Assembly: GCA_023663365.1 (NCBI GenBank)
Contig: JAMPHP010000001.1
Coordinates: forward strand, 913,962 to 977,961
Direction of reading: 5' to 3'
DNA from: Muribaculaceae bacterium
GTDB lineage: Bacteria > Bacteroidota > Bacteroidia > Bacteroidales > Muribaculaceae
DNA: 64,000 nt
The notes under the pieces: model-generated
Databases searched by the model: none
Told to the model about the DNA's origin: nothing
What the model saw: only the letters and a program-made list of their open reading frames with translations
In this document: one piece after another, positions 32,451 to 42,211 of the stretch
Layout of the letters: each line of letters starts with the position of its first letter
Numbering within the stretch: the stretch's first letter is position 1
Position numbers and translations under genes: made by a program

Positions 32451-34766
32451 ATGAAATACATCCGCCTTTTCACGGCTATTGCCGCCATCGTGCCGGCGGC
32501 CTTCTCGCTCGTGGCTTCGCAGCCGGCAAGCATCTCCGCTACCACTGCCGATGGCCGCACCGTAAGAGCTACGGCTGTCACTCCCTATATCATCCGTGTC
32601 GACAACACCCTCCACGGCATGAAGCCTGCGCCCGAGCAGTCGGTGCTGGCCCTTGAGCCCGATGCCTCGGCGGCAAGTGTGAGCGGCAATGTGCTCCGCA
32701 CCGCTGCCGGAATATCGGCCTCGCTCAGCTCCGAGGGCGTGCTCACCATCAGCGGCAGCCGGCCCGGCACCACGGTGGTGGACTACGGCGCACGCCCCTT
32801 GCGCGGCGGTCGCAGCGAAATCACCCTCGGCACAAGCACCAAGGGCTCGTACTACGGCGCCGGCGAGCGAGGACACTCCTACAACCTCCGCGGCGACACA
32901 CTGGTGATGTACAACCGCCAGAACTACGGCTACACCGGCTCTGACCCGCGCATCAGCCAGATGAATATCACCATGCCGCTGGCCCTCGCTTCCGACGGCT
33001 TCGCGGTGGTTTTCGACGACTATGCCGCCGCCGAGATGATTCTCGGCGATGCCATCAAGTATGTCACCGAGAGCACAAAGCCCGTCACATGGTACTACGT
33101 GGGCGGAACCGACAATCTCGCCGACCTCACCGAGGAGCTCACCGAGCTCACCGGCCGCCAACCCCTGGCTCCGCTCTGGACCCTGGGCTACATCACCTCG
33201 AAGTACGGCTACCGCACTCAGGCAGAGACCGAAGGCACCATCGACACCCTCAAGCAGCACGGCTACCCCGTCGACGGCATCGTGCTCGACCTCTACTGGT
33301 ATGGCAAAGAGGAGGATATGGGTCGCCTCGCCTGGGAACCCTCACAGTGGCCCGACCCCGAGGCCATGCTCCGCGGCCTTAAGACAAAGGGTGTCAACAC
33401 CGTGACTATTTCGCAGCCCTACGTGCTCCGCAACGGCCGCGCCATCGACAACTACCGCGAGCTCGCACCAAAGGGCATGTTTGTGGCCGACTCAACAGGC
33501 CAAGCGCCTCAGGAAGTGACTATATGGGTGGGCGAAGGCGGCATGTTCGACGTTGCCAATCCCGACACGCGCCGCTGGCTCGGCGACCGCTACAAAGCCC
33601 TCACCGACATGGGAGTGGGCGGTTGGTGGGGCGACCTCGGCGAACCCGAGGTGCACCCCGAGACAGGCCTTCATGCCAACGGCCTCACCGCACGCCAGTA
33701 CCACAACAAATACGGCAACGACTGGAGCAGCATCATCAGCGAGCTCTATGCACGCGAGTACCCCGACACACGCCTGCTCACACTTATGCGTGGCGGCACC
33801 ACGGGCCTGCAGCGCCACAGCGTGTTCCCGTGGAGCACCGATGTGTCGCGCTCCTGGGGTGGCCTCGAGCCGCAGGTGCGCATCATGCTCAACTCCGGCC
33901 TCAGCGGCCTGGGCTACATGAGCAGCGACCTCGGCGGCTTTGCCGTCGACCCCGAGCAGCCATATCTCCCCGAGCTCTATGTGCGCTGGGTGCAGAGCGG
34001 CCTCTTCTCGCCCGTGTTCCGCACTCATGCTCAGCAGTATGCCGAGCCCTACAACTATCCGCAGTACGAGGACATCCTCCGCGGCATCGTGCGTGAGCGC
34101 TACCGCTGGCTGCCCTACAACTACACCCTCGCCTACGAAAACGCCCGCTACGGCTATCCGCTGGTGCGTCCGCTCGACTTCATGCTCGAGGCCAAAGGCC
34201 GCTACGACAACATCTCCGACCAGTATATGTGGGGCTCCGAGCTCATGGTGGCGCCCGTGATGACCGAAGGTGCCCGCTCCCGCAGCATCGTGATGCCCGA
34301 GGGCAGCGAGTGGGTCGACTACTACGAGCCCACCAAGCGATATGCCGGTGGCTCGGTGCTTGCCGACTATCCCGCGCCCCTCGACCGGCTGCCCCTCTTC
34401 GTGCGCGCCGGCGCCTTCATCCCCACCGCCGACTACGCCATGGAGAACACCGGCGACTACCGCTCCGACCGCTTCACCATCAGCTACTATGCCGGCAACG
34501 AGGAAAGCACCTACACCCTCTACGACGACAACCACCTCTCCGCCCGCGCCCTTGCCGACGGGCAGTACCGCCTCATCCGATTCACGGCCAAGCCCCGCGG
34601 CGGCGCCCTCACCATCGAGATAGAGTCGGAGGGCAGCTACGCGGGTGCTCCCGAGAGCATCGATCTTCACTTCAAGGTATACGCAGGCTCTGATGTGCGC
34701 GAATGCAGCGTGGTATTCGTGCCCGGCGAGAAAGGTGTGATTGAGTTTCAGAATATCAGCAAGTAA
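32451..34766 (+). CDS. Secreted GH31 alpha-glucosidase
   Basis: About 771 residues with a signal peptide (1-23). An N-terminal beta-sandwich is followed by the GH31 barrel: GIVLDLYWYG, then GWWGDLGEPEVH with the nucleophile D395, and YMSSDLGGF with the likely acid/base D493, then FRTHAQQ. GH31 enzymes remove terminal alpha-glucose or alpha-xylose from oligosaccharides. Together with the secreted GH13 amylase 20 kb away this fits use of starch-like glycans, though no SusCD pair is in the window. The enzyme lacks the sorting tail, so it is probably periplasmic. Start ATG 32451 gives a normal signal peptide. Confidence 0.9.
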   Translation: MKYIRLFTAIAAIVPAAFSLVASQPASISATTADGRTVRATAVTPYIIRVDNTLHGMKPAPEQSVLALEPDASAASVSGNVLRTAAGISASLSSEGVLTISGSRPGTTVVDYGARPLRGGRSEITLGTSTKGSYYGAGERGHSYNLRGDTLVMYNRQNYGYTGSDPRISQMNITMPLALASDGFAVVFDDYAAAEMILGDAIKYVTESTKPVTWYYVGGTDNLADLTEELTELTGRQPLAPLWTLGYITSKYGYRTQAETEGTIDTLKQHGYPVDGIVLDLYWYGKEEDMGRLAWEPSQWPDPEAMLRGLKTKGVNTVTISQPYVLRNGRAIDNYRELAPKGMFVADSTGQAPQEVTIWVGEGGMFDVANPDTRRWLGDRYKALTDMGVGGWWGDLGEPEVHPETGLHANGLTARQYHNKYGNDWSSIISELYAREYPDTRLLTLMRGGTTGLQRHSVFPWSTDVSRSWGGLEPQVRIMLNSGLSGLGYMSSDLGGFAVDPEQPYLPELYVRWVQSGLFSPVFRTHAQQYAEPYNYPQYEDILRGIVRERYRWLPYNYTLAYENARYGYPLVRPLDFMLEAKGRYDNISDQYMWGSELMVAPVMTEGARSRSIVMPEGSEWVDYYEPTKRYAGGSVLADYPAPLDRLPLFVRAGAFIPTADYAMENTGDYRSDRFTISYYAGNEESTYTLYDDNHLSARALADGQYRLIRFTAKPRGGALTIEIESEGSYAGAPESIDLHFKVYAGSDVRECSVVFVPGEKGVIEFQNISK

Positions 34767-34786
34767 AAAAAACGACAGACAGCATC

Positions 34787-35392
34787 ATGTTTTCCGGTAT
34801 AGTAGAAGAAGCCGCCACAGTGGTGGCCGTAGATAAGAAAGAAGGCAACGTAGACCTCACCATCCGCTGCACCTTCGCCCCCGAGCTGCACATCGACCAG
34901 TCGGTGGCTCACAATGGCGTATGCCTCACCGTGGTCGATATCCGCACCGACGGCACATACGTGGTCACGGCTGTGCGCGAGACCCTCGAGCGCTCAAATA
35001 TTGGCGACCTCACCGAGGGCTCGCTCGTCAACCTCGAGCGCTCCATGCTCATGAACGGCCGCCTCGACGGCCACATCGTGCAGGGCCACGTCGACACCAC
35101 CGCACGCTGCACCGCCGTTGAGGACGCCGACGGCAGCCGCTACTTCACATTCGTCTATGAGGTATCGCCCGAAATGCGCGCAAAAGGCTACCTTACTGTG
35201 GAGAAAGGCTCCGTGACAGTCAACGGCGTGAGCCTCACCGTGTGCGACAGCACTCCCGGCAGCTTCCGTGTGGCAATCATCCCCTACACCTTCGAGCACA
35301 CCAACTTCCGCTCCATCACCGTCGGCACACGCGTCAACCTCGAGTTCGACATCATCGGCAAATACGTGGCCGAAATGATGAAGCGCGAATAG
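34787..35392 (+). CDS. ribE: Riboflavin synthase alpha subunit
   Basis: About 201 residues. The N-terminus MFSGIVEE and the internally repeated lumazine-binding halves (HNGVCLTVVDI and VNGVSLTVCDS, with GHIVQGHVDTTA) are diagnostic. It converts two 6,7-dimethyl-8-ribityllumazine molecules to riboflavin. It begins 20 nt after the GH31 stop. No FMN riboswitch was seen upstream, and no other rib gene is nearby. Confidence 0.95.
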   Translation: MFSGIVEEAATVVAVDKKEGNVDLTIRCTFAPELHIDQSVAHNGVCLTVVDIRTDGTYVVTAVRETLERSNIGDLTEGSLVNLERSMLMNGRLDGHIVQGHVDTTARCTAVEDADGSRYFTFVYEVSPEMRAKGYLTVEKGSVTVNGVSLTVCDSTPGSFRVAIIPYTFEHTNFRSITVGTRVNLEFDIIGKYVAEMMKRE

Positions 35393-35476
35393 GCCGGGCA
35401 GCTATGGAAGCTAAAATAGCTAAAGCAGCTAAAAGCCCCCACTCATAACTCATATCTCACATCTCATAACTCACGA

Positions 35477-36769
35477 ATGGAGCGCCTGATGCAGTACGTG
35501 TGGCAGCACCGTCTCTGGTTGCCGGCCGACATGACCACCACCGACGGGCGGCGCGTCGACGTACTCGACCCCGGGCTGCTCAACACCAATGCCGGCCCCG
35601 ACTTCTTCAATGCCAAGGTGCGGATCGGCGGCCGGATGTGGGTTGGAAATGTGGAGATACACGTGCGCGCTTCCGACTGGCACAGGCACGGCCACCACAC
35701 CGACAGCGCCTACGACTCGGTGGTGCTCCATGTGGTAGAGCGCGACGATGCCGGCGTGACACGCACCAACGGCGAGAGCATAGCGCAGGTGGTGATGCCT
35801 TGCGCCGCGAATTTCAGCGAGGTATATCACGCCATGGTCAACAATCCCGTGGCAGAACTGCCATGTGCCGACTATCTGCCAGCACTCCCTCGGGTCTACA
35901 TCACCGACTGGCTCGCAAGCCTCGCCTTCGAGCGCCTTTTCGCCAAGGCCGCCCGCGTAGAGGAACTTGCAGGGCGATTCAGCGGCGACTGGGGGCAGGC
36001 AATCTACGTGGCTTTTGCCCGGGCACTTGGATTCAGCATCAACAGCGACGCCTTTGAGCGGCTTGCCCTCGCCACACCCTTGCGCCAACTTATGCGCCAC
36101 CGCGACAGCCTCGTCACCATCGAGGGAGCGCTCTTCGGCCAGGCCGGCTTCCTCGACAATCTGCCCGACGACGGCCCCGATGCCGACTATATAGCCTCGC
36201 TGCGCGAGGAGCACGCCTTCGTGAGCCACAAGTACGGCCTCGCGCGACCGGTGTCACCGGCTTGGCGCATGGGGCGCATGAGGCCGCAGAACTTTCCCTA
36301 CCGGCGCGTTGCCACCCTCGCGGCCATGATCAGCCACAACTTCGAGATCGGCTACAAACTGCTGCACGTGAGCAACATCGACGAGGCACGTGCACTCTTC
36401 GACCTTGAGCTCAGCGGCTACTGGGCGCGCCGCTTCAACTTCGGACCCGAGAGCTCACGGTCGGCGAAAGCCTTCAGCGCCGCCTCGGTCAATACTCTCA
36501 TCATCAACGTAGTGGCACCTACTCTTCATGCCTACGGTACCGCCACCGGCCGCGACGAGCTCTGCCACCGCGCAGTCGACATCCTCGAGAGCCTGCCGCC
36601 GGAGGACAACAGCATAGTGCGCCTCTTCGCCTCGGCGGGAGTGGCCGCGCCCGATGCCTTCGCCTCTCAGGCCCTCATAGAGCTGCGCCGCAGCTACTGC
36701 CAGCCCCGCAAGTGCCTGTACTGCCGCATAGGACATCGCTATCTTGCGGAAAAAGCTATCAGGCGGTGA
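35477..36769 (+). CDS. DUF2851 family protein
   Basis: About 430 residues, soluble. The start (MQYVWQHRLW), GPDFFNAKVRIGG and WVGNVEIHVRASDWHRHGH are the hallmark of DUF2851, a Bacteroidetes family without a known function; the NVEIHV-x-SDW-x-H-H piece resembles a nuclease or metal-binding core. The C-terminus has a Cys-x5-Cys-x2-C pattern (QPRKCLYCRIG) that may bind metal. It sits between ribE and the ftsB-like gene, an order also common in the group. The downstream promoter lies in its final codons. Confidence 0.8.
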   Translation: MERLMQYVWQHRLWLPADMTTTDGRRVDVLDPGLLNTNAGPDFFNAKVRIGGRMWVGNVEIHVRASDWHRHGHHTDSAYDSVVLHVVERDDAGVTRTNGESIAQVVMPCAANFSEVYHAMVNNPVAELPCADYLPALPRVYITDWLASLAFERLFAKAARVEELAGRFSGDWGQAIYVAFARALGFSINSDAFERLALATPLRQLMRHRDSLVTIEGALFGQAGFLDNLPDDGPDADYIASLREEHAFVSHKYGLARPVSPAWRMGRMRPQNFPYRRVATLAAMISHNFEIGYKLLHVSNIDEARALFDLELSGYWARRFNFGPESSRSAKAFSAASVNTLIINVVAPTLHAYGTATGRDELCHRAVDILESLPPEDNSIVRLFASAGVAAPDAFASQALIELRRSYCQPRKCLYCRIGHRYLAEKAIRR

Positions 36770-36776
36770 ATTTCAT

Positions 36777-36807
36777 TTTGCCATCTCGCCAAATGTGAGT
36801 AAATTTG
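36777..36807 (+). promoter_or_regulatory. Promoter of the ftsB/divIC-like gene
   Basis: TTTG (36777-36780), 19 nt, TAAATTTG (36800-36807), 5 nt before the ATG at 36813, implying a leaderless or near-leaderless mRNA. Confidence 0.55.
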
Positions 36808-36812
36808 CACTT

Positions 36813-37139
36813 ATGAACGCTAAGCTACTCTCCATCTGGCATTGGTTACGGCGATTTATGTCGCCGGTGACCTTGCTGTGCCTTGTCGTTCTGGGTTACA
36901 TCATCTTCGCCGGTGAGCACACGGTGTTCAACAGCATCGACTACGACCGCACCATCGACAGCCTCAGAGCCGAGCTCGAGGCCAACCGCGACACCATGCT
37001 CTACTACCGCGACCTGAACCGTCGCCTTGCTTCCGACCGAAACCTCATGGAGCAGGTGGTGCGTGAGCAGTACGGCATGAAGCGCGCCAATGAAGATGTA
37101 TTTATCTTTAACGAAACTCCACCCGAACTTGAAGACTGA
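36813..37139 (+). CDS. FtsB/DivIC-like septum formation protein
   Basis: About 108 residues. One membrane helix (about 19-35) is followed by a coiled coil (about 45-85) with REQYGMKRANEDVF, the conserved end of the DivIC/FtsB family. Such proteins join FtsL and FtsQ in the divisome at the inner membrane. The next gene overlaps its 3' end by 50 nt. Confidence 0.85.
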   Translation: MNAKLLSIWHWLRRFMSPVTLLCLVVLGYIIFAGEHTVFNSIDYDRTIDSLRAELEANRDTMLYYRDLNRRLASDRNLMEQVVREQYGMKRANEDVFIFNETPPELED

Positions 37140-37512
37140 CAACCGAAGCGGCATTGCCGCCATCCTCGCCCCCGTGGCGCTCATCATCATCTTCGCGGCC
37201 ACTCTCGCACCCTTCTTCCTGCGCGAGCAGGCTTGGGCTCAGGCCGCCTACCCCTACGTCTACGCCGCCGGAGCGCTGATGCTTCTGCTGGTGCGACTCT
37301 TCACGCCCTACCGCGGCAAGGACCTCAAGCTCAAGCGCTGGCACCGCATCGAGAGCTGGAGCGCCATCTTCTTCTGCGCCGCAGCAGTATTCCTCTTCAT
37401 CCCCGGAGCTGCCCTGCGCGACTGGCTCGCTTTCACTCTCGCAGCAGCCATGATTCAGCTCATCACCTCGCTGATGATACCCGCTCGCGAGGCGAAGATT
37501 GCAAAGGGTTGA
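37090..37512 (+). CDS. Small multi-pass membrane protein
   Basis: About 140 residues with four predicted membrane helices: about 24-43, 55-67, 91-108 and 112-131. The first 20 residues are basic and overlap the ftsB-like gene in another frame, which suggests translational coupling; an ATG at 37096 would also do. It precedes mutS by 15 nt. No function is recognised. Confidence 0.65.
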   Translation: MKMYLSLTKLHPNLKTDNRSGIAAILAPVALIIIFAATLAPFFLREQAWAQAAYPYVYAAGALMLLLVRLFTPYRGKDLKLKRWHRIESWSAIFFCAAAVFLFIPGAALRDWLAFTLAAAMIQLITSLMIPAREAKIAKG

Positions 37513-37527
37513 CACACAAGCTATACA

Positions 37528-40146
37528 ATGGCGAAGAAATACGTTGAGACTCCGCTCATGAAGCAGTACGCCGAGATGAAAGCCAAGCATCCCGACGCTA
37601 TCCTGCTTTTCCGTGTAGGCGACTTCTACGAGACATTCTCCGACGATGCCATCATCGCCTCGGAAATCCTCGGCATCACCCTGACGCGCCGCGCCAACGG
37701 CTCGGCACAGTTCGTAGAGCTCGCCGGATTTCCGCACCATGCTCTCGACAGCTACCTGCCAAAGCTCGTCAGGGCAGGCAAGCGGGTGGCTATCTGCGAG
37801 CAGCTCGAGGACCCGAAGCTCACCAAGAAACTCGTGAAGCGCGGCATCACCGAGCTTGTCACACCAGGTGTGGCCATGAGCGACAATGTACTCTCACGAC
37901 GCGAGAACAACTTCCTCGCCGCAATCCACTTTGGCAAAGTGCTCAGCGGCATCGCTCTGCTCGACATCTCCACCGGCGAGTTCATCACCACCGAGGGCAC
38001 TGTCGACTACATCGACAAAATTCTCGCTACCATGGCTCCGAAGGAGCTGCTGGTGCAGCGCGGCTTCAAGAGCAAAGCCATCGACGAGCTGTCGCAGCAG
38101 TATCTCTACTTCGAGATGGAGGACTGGCTCTTCACCCTCGATGCCGCCGACGAGCGCCTGCGCAAGCAGTTCGGCACAAGCTCTCTCAAAGGCTTTGGCA
38201 TCGACCGCATGAACTCCGCCATCATCGCCGCCGGTGCAATCCTGCACTACCTCGACCTCACTCAGCACACCCGCACGGGCCACATCACATCCATCTCCCG
38301 CCTCGAGGAGAGCAAATATGTGCGCCTCGACCGCTTCACCATCCGCAATCTCGAGCTCTTCCAGCCTCTCGACTCCGACGGCAAGAGCCTCCTCGACGTA
38401 ATCGACCGCACTGCCACACCAATGGGCGCACGTATGCTCCGCCGATGGCTGCAGATGCCCCTGCGCGACCCCAAGGCTATCAACGAGCGCCTCGATGTGG
38501 TGGAGTACTTCTTCCGCAACACCGAGCTGCGCGATGACATGGCCGAGCTCCTCAAGACCGTCGGCGACCTCGAGCGACTCGTCACCAAGGTTGCCACCGA
38601 GCGCATTTCGCCTCGCGAGCTTATCCAGGTGCGCAATGCCCTGGCCGCCGTTGGCCCGATCAAGGAGATGTGCGCGGCTTCGGCGCTCCCGCAACTCGTG
38701 GCCATCGGCGAGCAGCTCAACCCCTGCGACTCCGTGCGCGAGCGCATTGCACGCGAGATACCCGACGATGCCGCCGGAAACGCCGCCCGAGGCGACATAA
38801 TATGCCGCGGAGTGAGCGAGGAGCTCGACAGCCTCCGCGCCATAGCCTACGAAGGCAAGGACTATCTGACACGGCTGCAGGCTCGCGAGGTGGAGGCCAC
38901 AGGCATCACATCGCTCAAGATTGGCTACAACAACGTTTTCGGCTACTACATCGAGGTCACAAACACTCACAAGGCCAAGGTGCCGAAGGAGTGGATTCGG
39001 AAGCAGACCCTCGTCAACGCCGAGCGATACATCACCCCCGAGCTCAAGGACTACGAAGAGAAAATCCTCGGTGCACAGGAGAAAATCGAAGCGCTGCAGA
39101 CACGCCTCTACGCCGAGCTCGTGGCCGCTGTGGCCCAGTACATACCGGCGCTGCAGCTCGATGCAGCACTGCTGGCGCGCCTCGACGTGCTCAACGCTTT
39201 CACCCGCGTGGCACTCGAGAACCGCTACAACCGCCCCGTGGTCGACGACTCGCTCACCCTACGCCTCGTAGAAGCACGCCACCCGGTCATTGAGAAGCAG
39301 TTGCCTCCCGGCGAGCCGTATATCTCCAACACCGTGGAGCTCGCCAACGACGGCACACAGATCATGATGATTACCGGCCCCAACATGTCGGGTAAGTCGG
39401 CACTGCTGCGCCAGACAGCCCTCAACGTCATTCTCGCGCAGATAGGCTGCTTCGTAGCCGCCGAGAGCGCTCATGTGGGCGTGGTCGACAAGATTTTTAC
39501 ACGCGTGGGCGCAAGCGACAATATCTCTCTGGGCGAGTCCACATTCATGGTGGAGATGAACGAGGCCGCATCCATCCTCAACAACATGAGCGAGCGCTCG
39601 CTCATCCTCTTCGACGAGCTCGGCCGTGGCACTTCGACCTACGACGGCATTTCAATAGCATGGGCCATCGTGGAGCATATCCACAACCACGGTTCCATGC
39701 ACCCCAAGACCCTCTTTGCCACTCACTACCACGAGCTCAACGACATGGAGGGCAAGTTCGACCGCATCGTCAACTTCAACGTATCGGTCAAAGAAATCGA
39801 CGGCAAGGTAGTCTTTCTCCGCAAACTCGCACGCGGCGGCAGCGAGCACAGCTTCGGTATACACGTGGCAAAGCTCGCAGGTATGCCGGCATCGATTGTG
39901 AAGCGTGCCGATGAGGTGCTTGCACAGCTCGAGAAAGCCGACGACGGCTCTGCAAAGCCACACATCGCCGCTCCCGACCGACATATCGAGGGCGGTATGC
40001 AGCTATCCTTCTTCCAACTCGACGACCCCGTGCTGAGCCAGGTGCGCGACGAGCTCCTCGGCGTCGACATCAACAACCTCACCCCGCTCGAAGCCCTCAC
40101 CAAGCTCCACGACATCAGAGGAATACTCACCGGAAAGCACCAATAG
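37528..40146 (+). CDS. mutS: DNA mismatch repair protein MutS
   Basis: About 872 residues, the usual MutS1 length. Mismatch-recognition residues appear in [10 protein letters not shown] (Phe-x-Glu), then come the connector, lever and clamp regions. The ATPase has Walker A GPNMSGKS (about 617-624), [12 protein letters not shown] and ATHYHEL. MutS detects mispairs and recruits MutL. MutL is not in the window. The gene seems complete and intact. Confidence 0.97.
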   Translation: MAKKYVETPLMKQYAEMKAKHPDAILLFRVGDFYETFSDDAIIASEILGITLTRRANGSAQFVELAGFPHHALDSYLPKLVRAGKRVAICEQLEDPKLTKKLVKRGITELVTPGVAMSDNVLSRRENNFLAAIHFGKVLSGIALLDISTGEFITTEGTVDYIDKILATMAPKELLVQRGFKSKAIDELSQQYLYFEMEDWLFTLDAADERLRKQFGTSSLKGFGIDRMNSAIIAAGAILHYLDLTQHTRTGHITSISRLEESKYVRLDRFTIRNLELFQPLDSDGKSLLDVIDRTATPMGARMLRRWLQMPLRDPKAINERLDVVEYFFRNTELRDDMAELLKTVGDLERLVTKVATERISPRELIQVRNALAAVGPIKEMCAASALPQLVAIGEQLNPCDSVRERIAREIPDDAAGNAARGDIICRGVSEELDSLRAIAYEGKDYLTRLQAREVEATGITSLKIGYNNVFGYYIEVTNTHKAKVPKEWIRKQTLVNAERYITPELKDYEEKILGAQEKIEALQTRLYAELVAAVAQYIPALQLDAALLARLDVLNAFTRVALENRYNRPVVDDSLTLRLVEARHPVIEKQLPPGEPYISNTVELANDGTQIMMITGPNMSGKSALLRQTALNVILAQIGCFVAAESAHVGVVDKIFTRVGASDNISLGESTFMVEMNEAASILNNMSERSLILFDELGRGTSTYDGISIAWAIVEHIHNHGSMHPKTLFATHYHELNDMEGKFDRIVNFNVSVKEIDGKVVFLRKLARGGSEHSFGIHVAKLAGMPASIVKRADEVLAQLEKADDGSAKPHIAAPDRHIEGGMQLSFFQLDDPVLSQVRDELLGVDINNLTPLEALTKLHDIRGILTGKHQ

Positions 40147-40156
40147 TCCAATAGCC

Positions 40157-40693
40157 ATGCACCTTAAAATCCGCAAACCCATAGCGCGCTTTATGGAGCC
40201 CTCGCGCAGACTCTACATCGATGCCTTCCCCGAAGAGGAGAGGCGCCCCTGGAGCACGATGCTGCTCGCACCCCACGAGCGGCTGCGCGGCCCCTACCTG
40301 CATCAGCTCCTGCTCGCAAAGGGCTGCTCCGACACATTCGCAGGCCTGGTCACCACATGGCACTTCGACCACTTCAACTACATCGAGCACTTTGCCACCA
40401 TGCCCGCGCTCCGAGGTGCCGGAGTGGGCTCCTACACCCTTCAGTCGCTCATCCAAGGCTTCGACACTCCATGGGTGCTCGAGGTGGAGCGCCCCGCGGC
40501 CGACAACCCCATGGCCGCCCGCCGAATAGCATTCTACGAGCGAAACGGCTTCCACCTGCTCGACTACGACTACATCCAGCCGCCCTACGCCCCCGGCCTG
40601 CCCGAAGTGCCACTGCTGCTGATGTCGACCGACCCCCACATCGACCCGCACCACGTGGCACAAGTACTCCACAGAGAGGTCTACGGAAAGTAA
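40157..40693 (+). CDS. GNAT-family N-acetyltransferase
   Basis: About 178 residues. The acetyl-CoA pyrophosphate-binding loop reads LRGAGVGSY (about 89-97, the R/Q-x-x-G-x-G/A site), and the final GNAT helix reads RRIAFYERNGFHLLDY. The substrate is not evident. It begins 10 nt after mutS and is likely cotranscribed; palindromic repeats follow directly. Confidence 0.8.
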   Translation: MHLKIRKPIARFMEPSRRLYIDAFPEEERRPWSTMLLAPHERLRGPYLHQLLLAKGCSDTFAGLVTTWHFDHFNYIEHFATMPALRGAGVGSYTLQSLIQGFDTPWVLEVERPAADNPMAARRIAFYERNGFHLLDYDYIQPPYAPGLPEVPLLLMSTDPHIDPHHVAQVLHREVYGK

Positions 40694-40710
40694 GATTCAA
40701 ACTCCCCCAC

Positions 40711-40805
40711 GCCGACACGCCGCGGGGGATCTCCGCATCCCCCGCAACCTACAGTAGGGTTTCTTGCTATGCAAGCGCCAAAGGCGATTACCAAACCCTG
40801 GAAAG
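40711..40805 (-). repeat. Palindromic mosaic repeat cluster 3
   Basis: Reverse orientation to clusters 1 and 2: GCGGGGGAT/ATCCCCCGC, ACAGTAGGGTTT, then the CTTGCTATGCAAGCGCC unit and ACCAAACCCTGGAAAG. It could also end the mutS-GNAT transcript. Confidence 0.7.
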
Positions 40806-40903
40806 GCAGAATTTCTAAATGCCGCAGGGGATTTTCCGACTCCCCCATGCGACAATCACTAAAAAGAGCACAAGCCGTAAAGCCGGTGCATTTGCAAAGA
40901 AGT

Positions 40904-40985
40904 GCCGCGAAGCGGCTTAATCCCGTTAGCCTCACACTATTTGTGTGAGGTACAATTAATTATAAAAGGTATGTCCCGAAGGGAC
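40904..40985. other. Three hairpins with GAA or short loops
   Basis: GCCGC-GAA-GCGGC (40904-40916), CCTCACAC/GTGTGAGG (40930-40950) and GTCCC-GAA-GGGAC (40973-40985) lie in series with no coding frame. They may form a small structured RNA or be repeat units. Confidence 0.5.
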
Positions 40986-41025
40986 TATTGGGACATCGAT
41001 GTGCCAATAATCTCTTCTGCCGTGG

Positions 41026-41178
41026 CGGATTTCATTATCCGCCACTCCCTACGGTGGGGTCTCCGAACCCAGGAAGGAAGTAACTTCTCTCCGCGCAGTA
41101 CCGCCCCGCTTCTGACTTTCCTGGGTTTGGAAACCCCACTTTTAGGGTTGCGGGGGATAGGGAAATCCCCCGCGGCGT
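41026..41178 (+). repeat. Palindromic mosaic repeat cluster 4
   Basis: GTGGCGGAT/ATCCGCCAC, the GGGGTCTCCGAACCCAGGA link, then CCTGGGTTTGGAAACCCCACT and GCGGGGGAT/ATCCCCCGC. The order of modules equals cluster 1. Confidence 0.7.
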
Positions 41179-41390
41179 GAAAAGATGGTTTTCAATTCTT
41201 TACAGAACTGGATAAAGATGATGAGACAAGGTTGATGTTCTTCGACCTAAAAAACTTTGCGTAAACGACACAGGCCAAGAAGTAGTTGACCCGCATAGCA
41301 TGTCTTCAAGACCTTAGCCTTGGGGGGGAGCTCGTAGAACGGACACCCAAGGTACACGCCAACAATCTAATTTACAGCCCCCCGGCAGGA

Positions 41391-41528
41391 GGTCGCAAGA
41401 CGGCACGCTTTCGCGACTCCCACCCCCTGCCAGGGGTGGCGCATATTATATAACATTGATAACATGAGGTTTACACCCTACGGGCTTCAACCTCACGCTA
41501 AGATTGCACGACCTGCCAAGGCAGGTCT
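41391..41528 (-). repeat. Structured dispersed repeat, copy B
   Basis: Reverse-complement relative of copy A at 1904-2043, with the same three hairpins. The surrounding DNA (41180-41585) holds no gene. On the minus strand the flank past the element carries an extra CCTTGGG/CCCAAGG inverted repeat at about 41317-41352. Confidence 0.7.
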
Positions 41529-41585
41529 ACTGACGACATGAGTTTTGTGCACCGCCATTTCGGCTTGTGCCCTAAAAAGCGAGAA

Positions 41586-42077
41586 TCACTTATCGACTAC
41601 TATCTCAAAATAGGCATCACGCGCACTGCCTTCGTCGGATGGCCGGCCGTTTAGCAAGAAGCCGTAGCTGTCTTTGTCGCACACGGCGCTGTACTCTTTC
41701 CCGGCAATACTGATAGTAAAGATCGGATCTTCGTCGAGGAGAGCGTAATCATCATGGTCAATGCTGATGAAGATGTCGTGGCGAGGCTTGTAGAGGCCAC
41801 CGGGGGTATAATCCACCTTTTTGATTTCTGCGTATGAATAATTGTCGGTCAAGCTACACTTGCCCTCTGTCAGATCATACTCTTGCCCCTGAAATGTCAG
41901 CACCACAGGGATATTTTCATCGGGCGCGAGGCCATCATAGCCCTTGCTGTCGACAGGGCTTATCTGAAAGACGGTAGGTGGAACGTACCAACGACCCTTG
42001 CCGTCGTCATCGTCCGAGCAAGCCGAGACGAAGCCAAGAAGCACGACTAAGAAGCTGAAAATAAGAGATTTTTTCAT
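41586..42077 (-). CDS. Small lipoprotein of unknown function
   Basis: About 163 residues. The signal (MKKSLIFSFLVVLLGFVSAC) ends in a lipobox, followed by an Asp-rich stretch (SDDDD), as in many Bacteroidetes outer-membrane lipoproteins. The rest is a compact beta-type domain. A consensus promoter lies 22 nt upstream. An upstream extension of the frame exists but overlaps the antiporter gene and is not real. Confidence 0.75.
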   Translation of the reverse strand: MKKSLIFSFLVVLLGFVSACSDDDDGKGRWYVPPTVFQISPVDSKGYDGLAPDENIPVVLTFQGQEYDLTEGKCSLTDNYSYAEIKKVDYTPGGLYKPRHDIFISIDHDDYALLDEDPIFTISIAGKEYSAVCDKDSYGFLLNGRPSDEGSARDAYFEIVVDK

Positions 42078-42098
42078 AAGCCTGTTTTTAGGTTTTTG

Positions 42099-42131
42099 CA
42101 AAGGTAATGCACAATCCGGCGAAAAAGCAAA
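42099..42131 (-). promoter_or_regulatory. Promoter of the small lipoprotein gene
   Basis: Minus strand: TTTG (42128-42131), 21 nt, TACCTTTG (42099-42106). Confidence 0.6.
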
Positions 42132-42211
42132 TATTTTATTATGTTCTGCAACATATATTTTGCTTTTTCCCCACGCCGCGGGGGTTATCCTAATCTCCCG
42201 CTCCCCCGCAT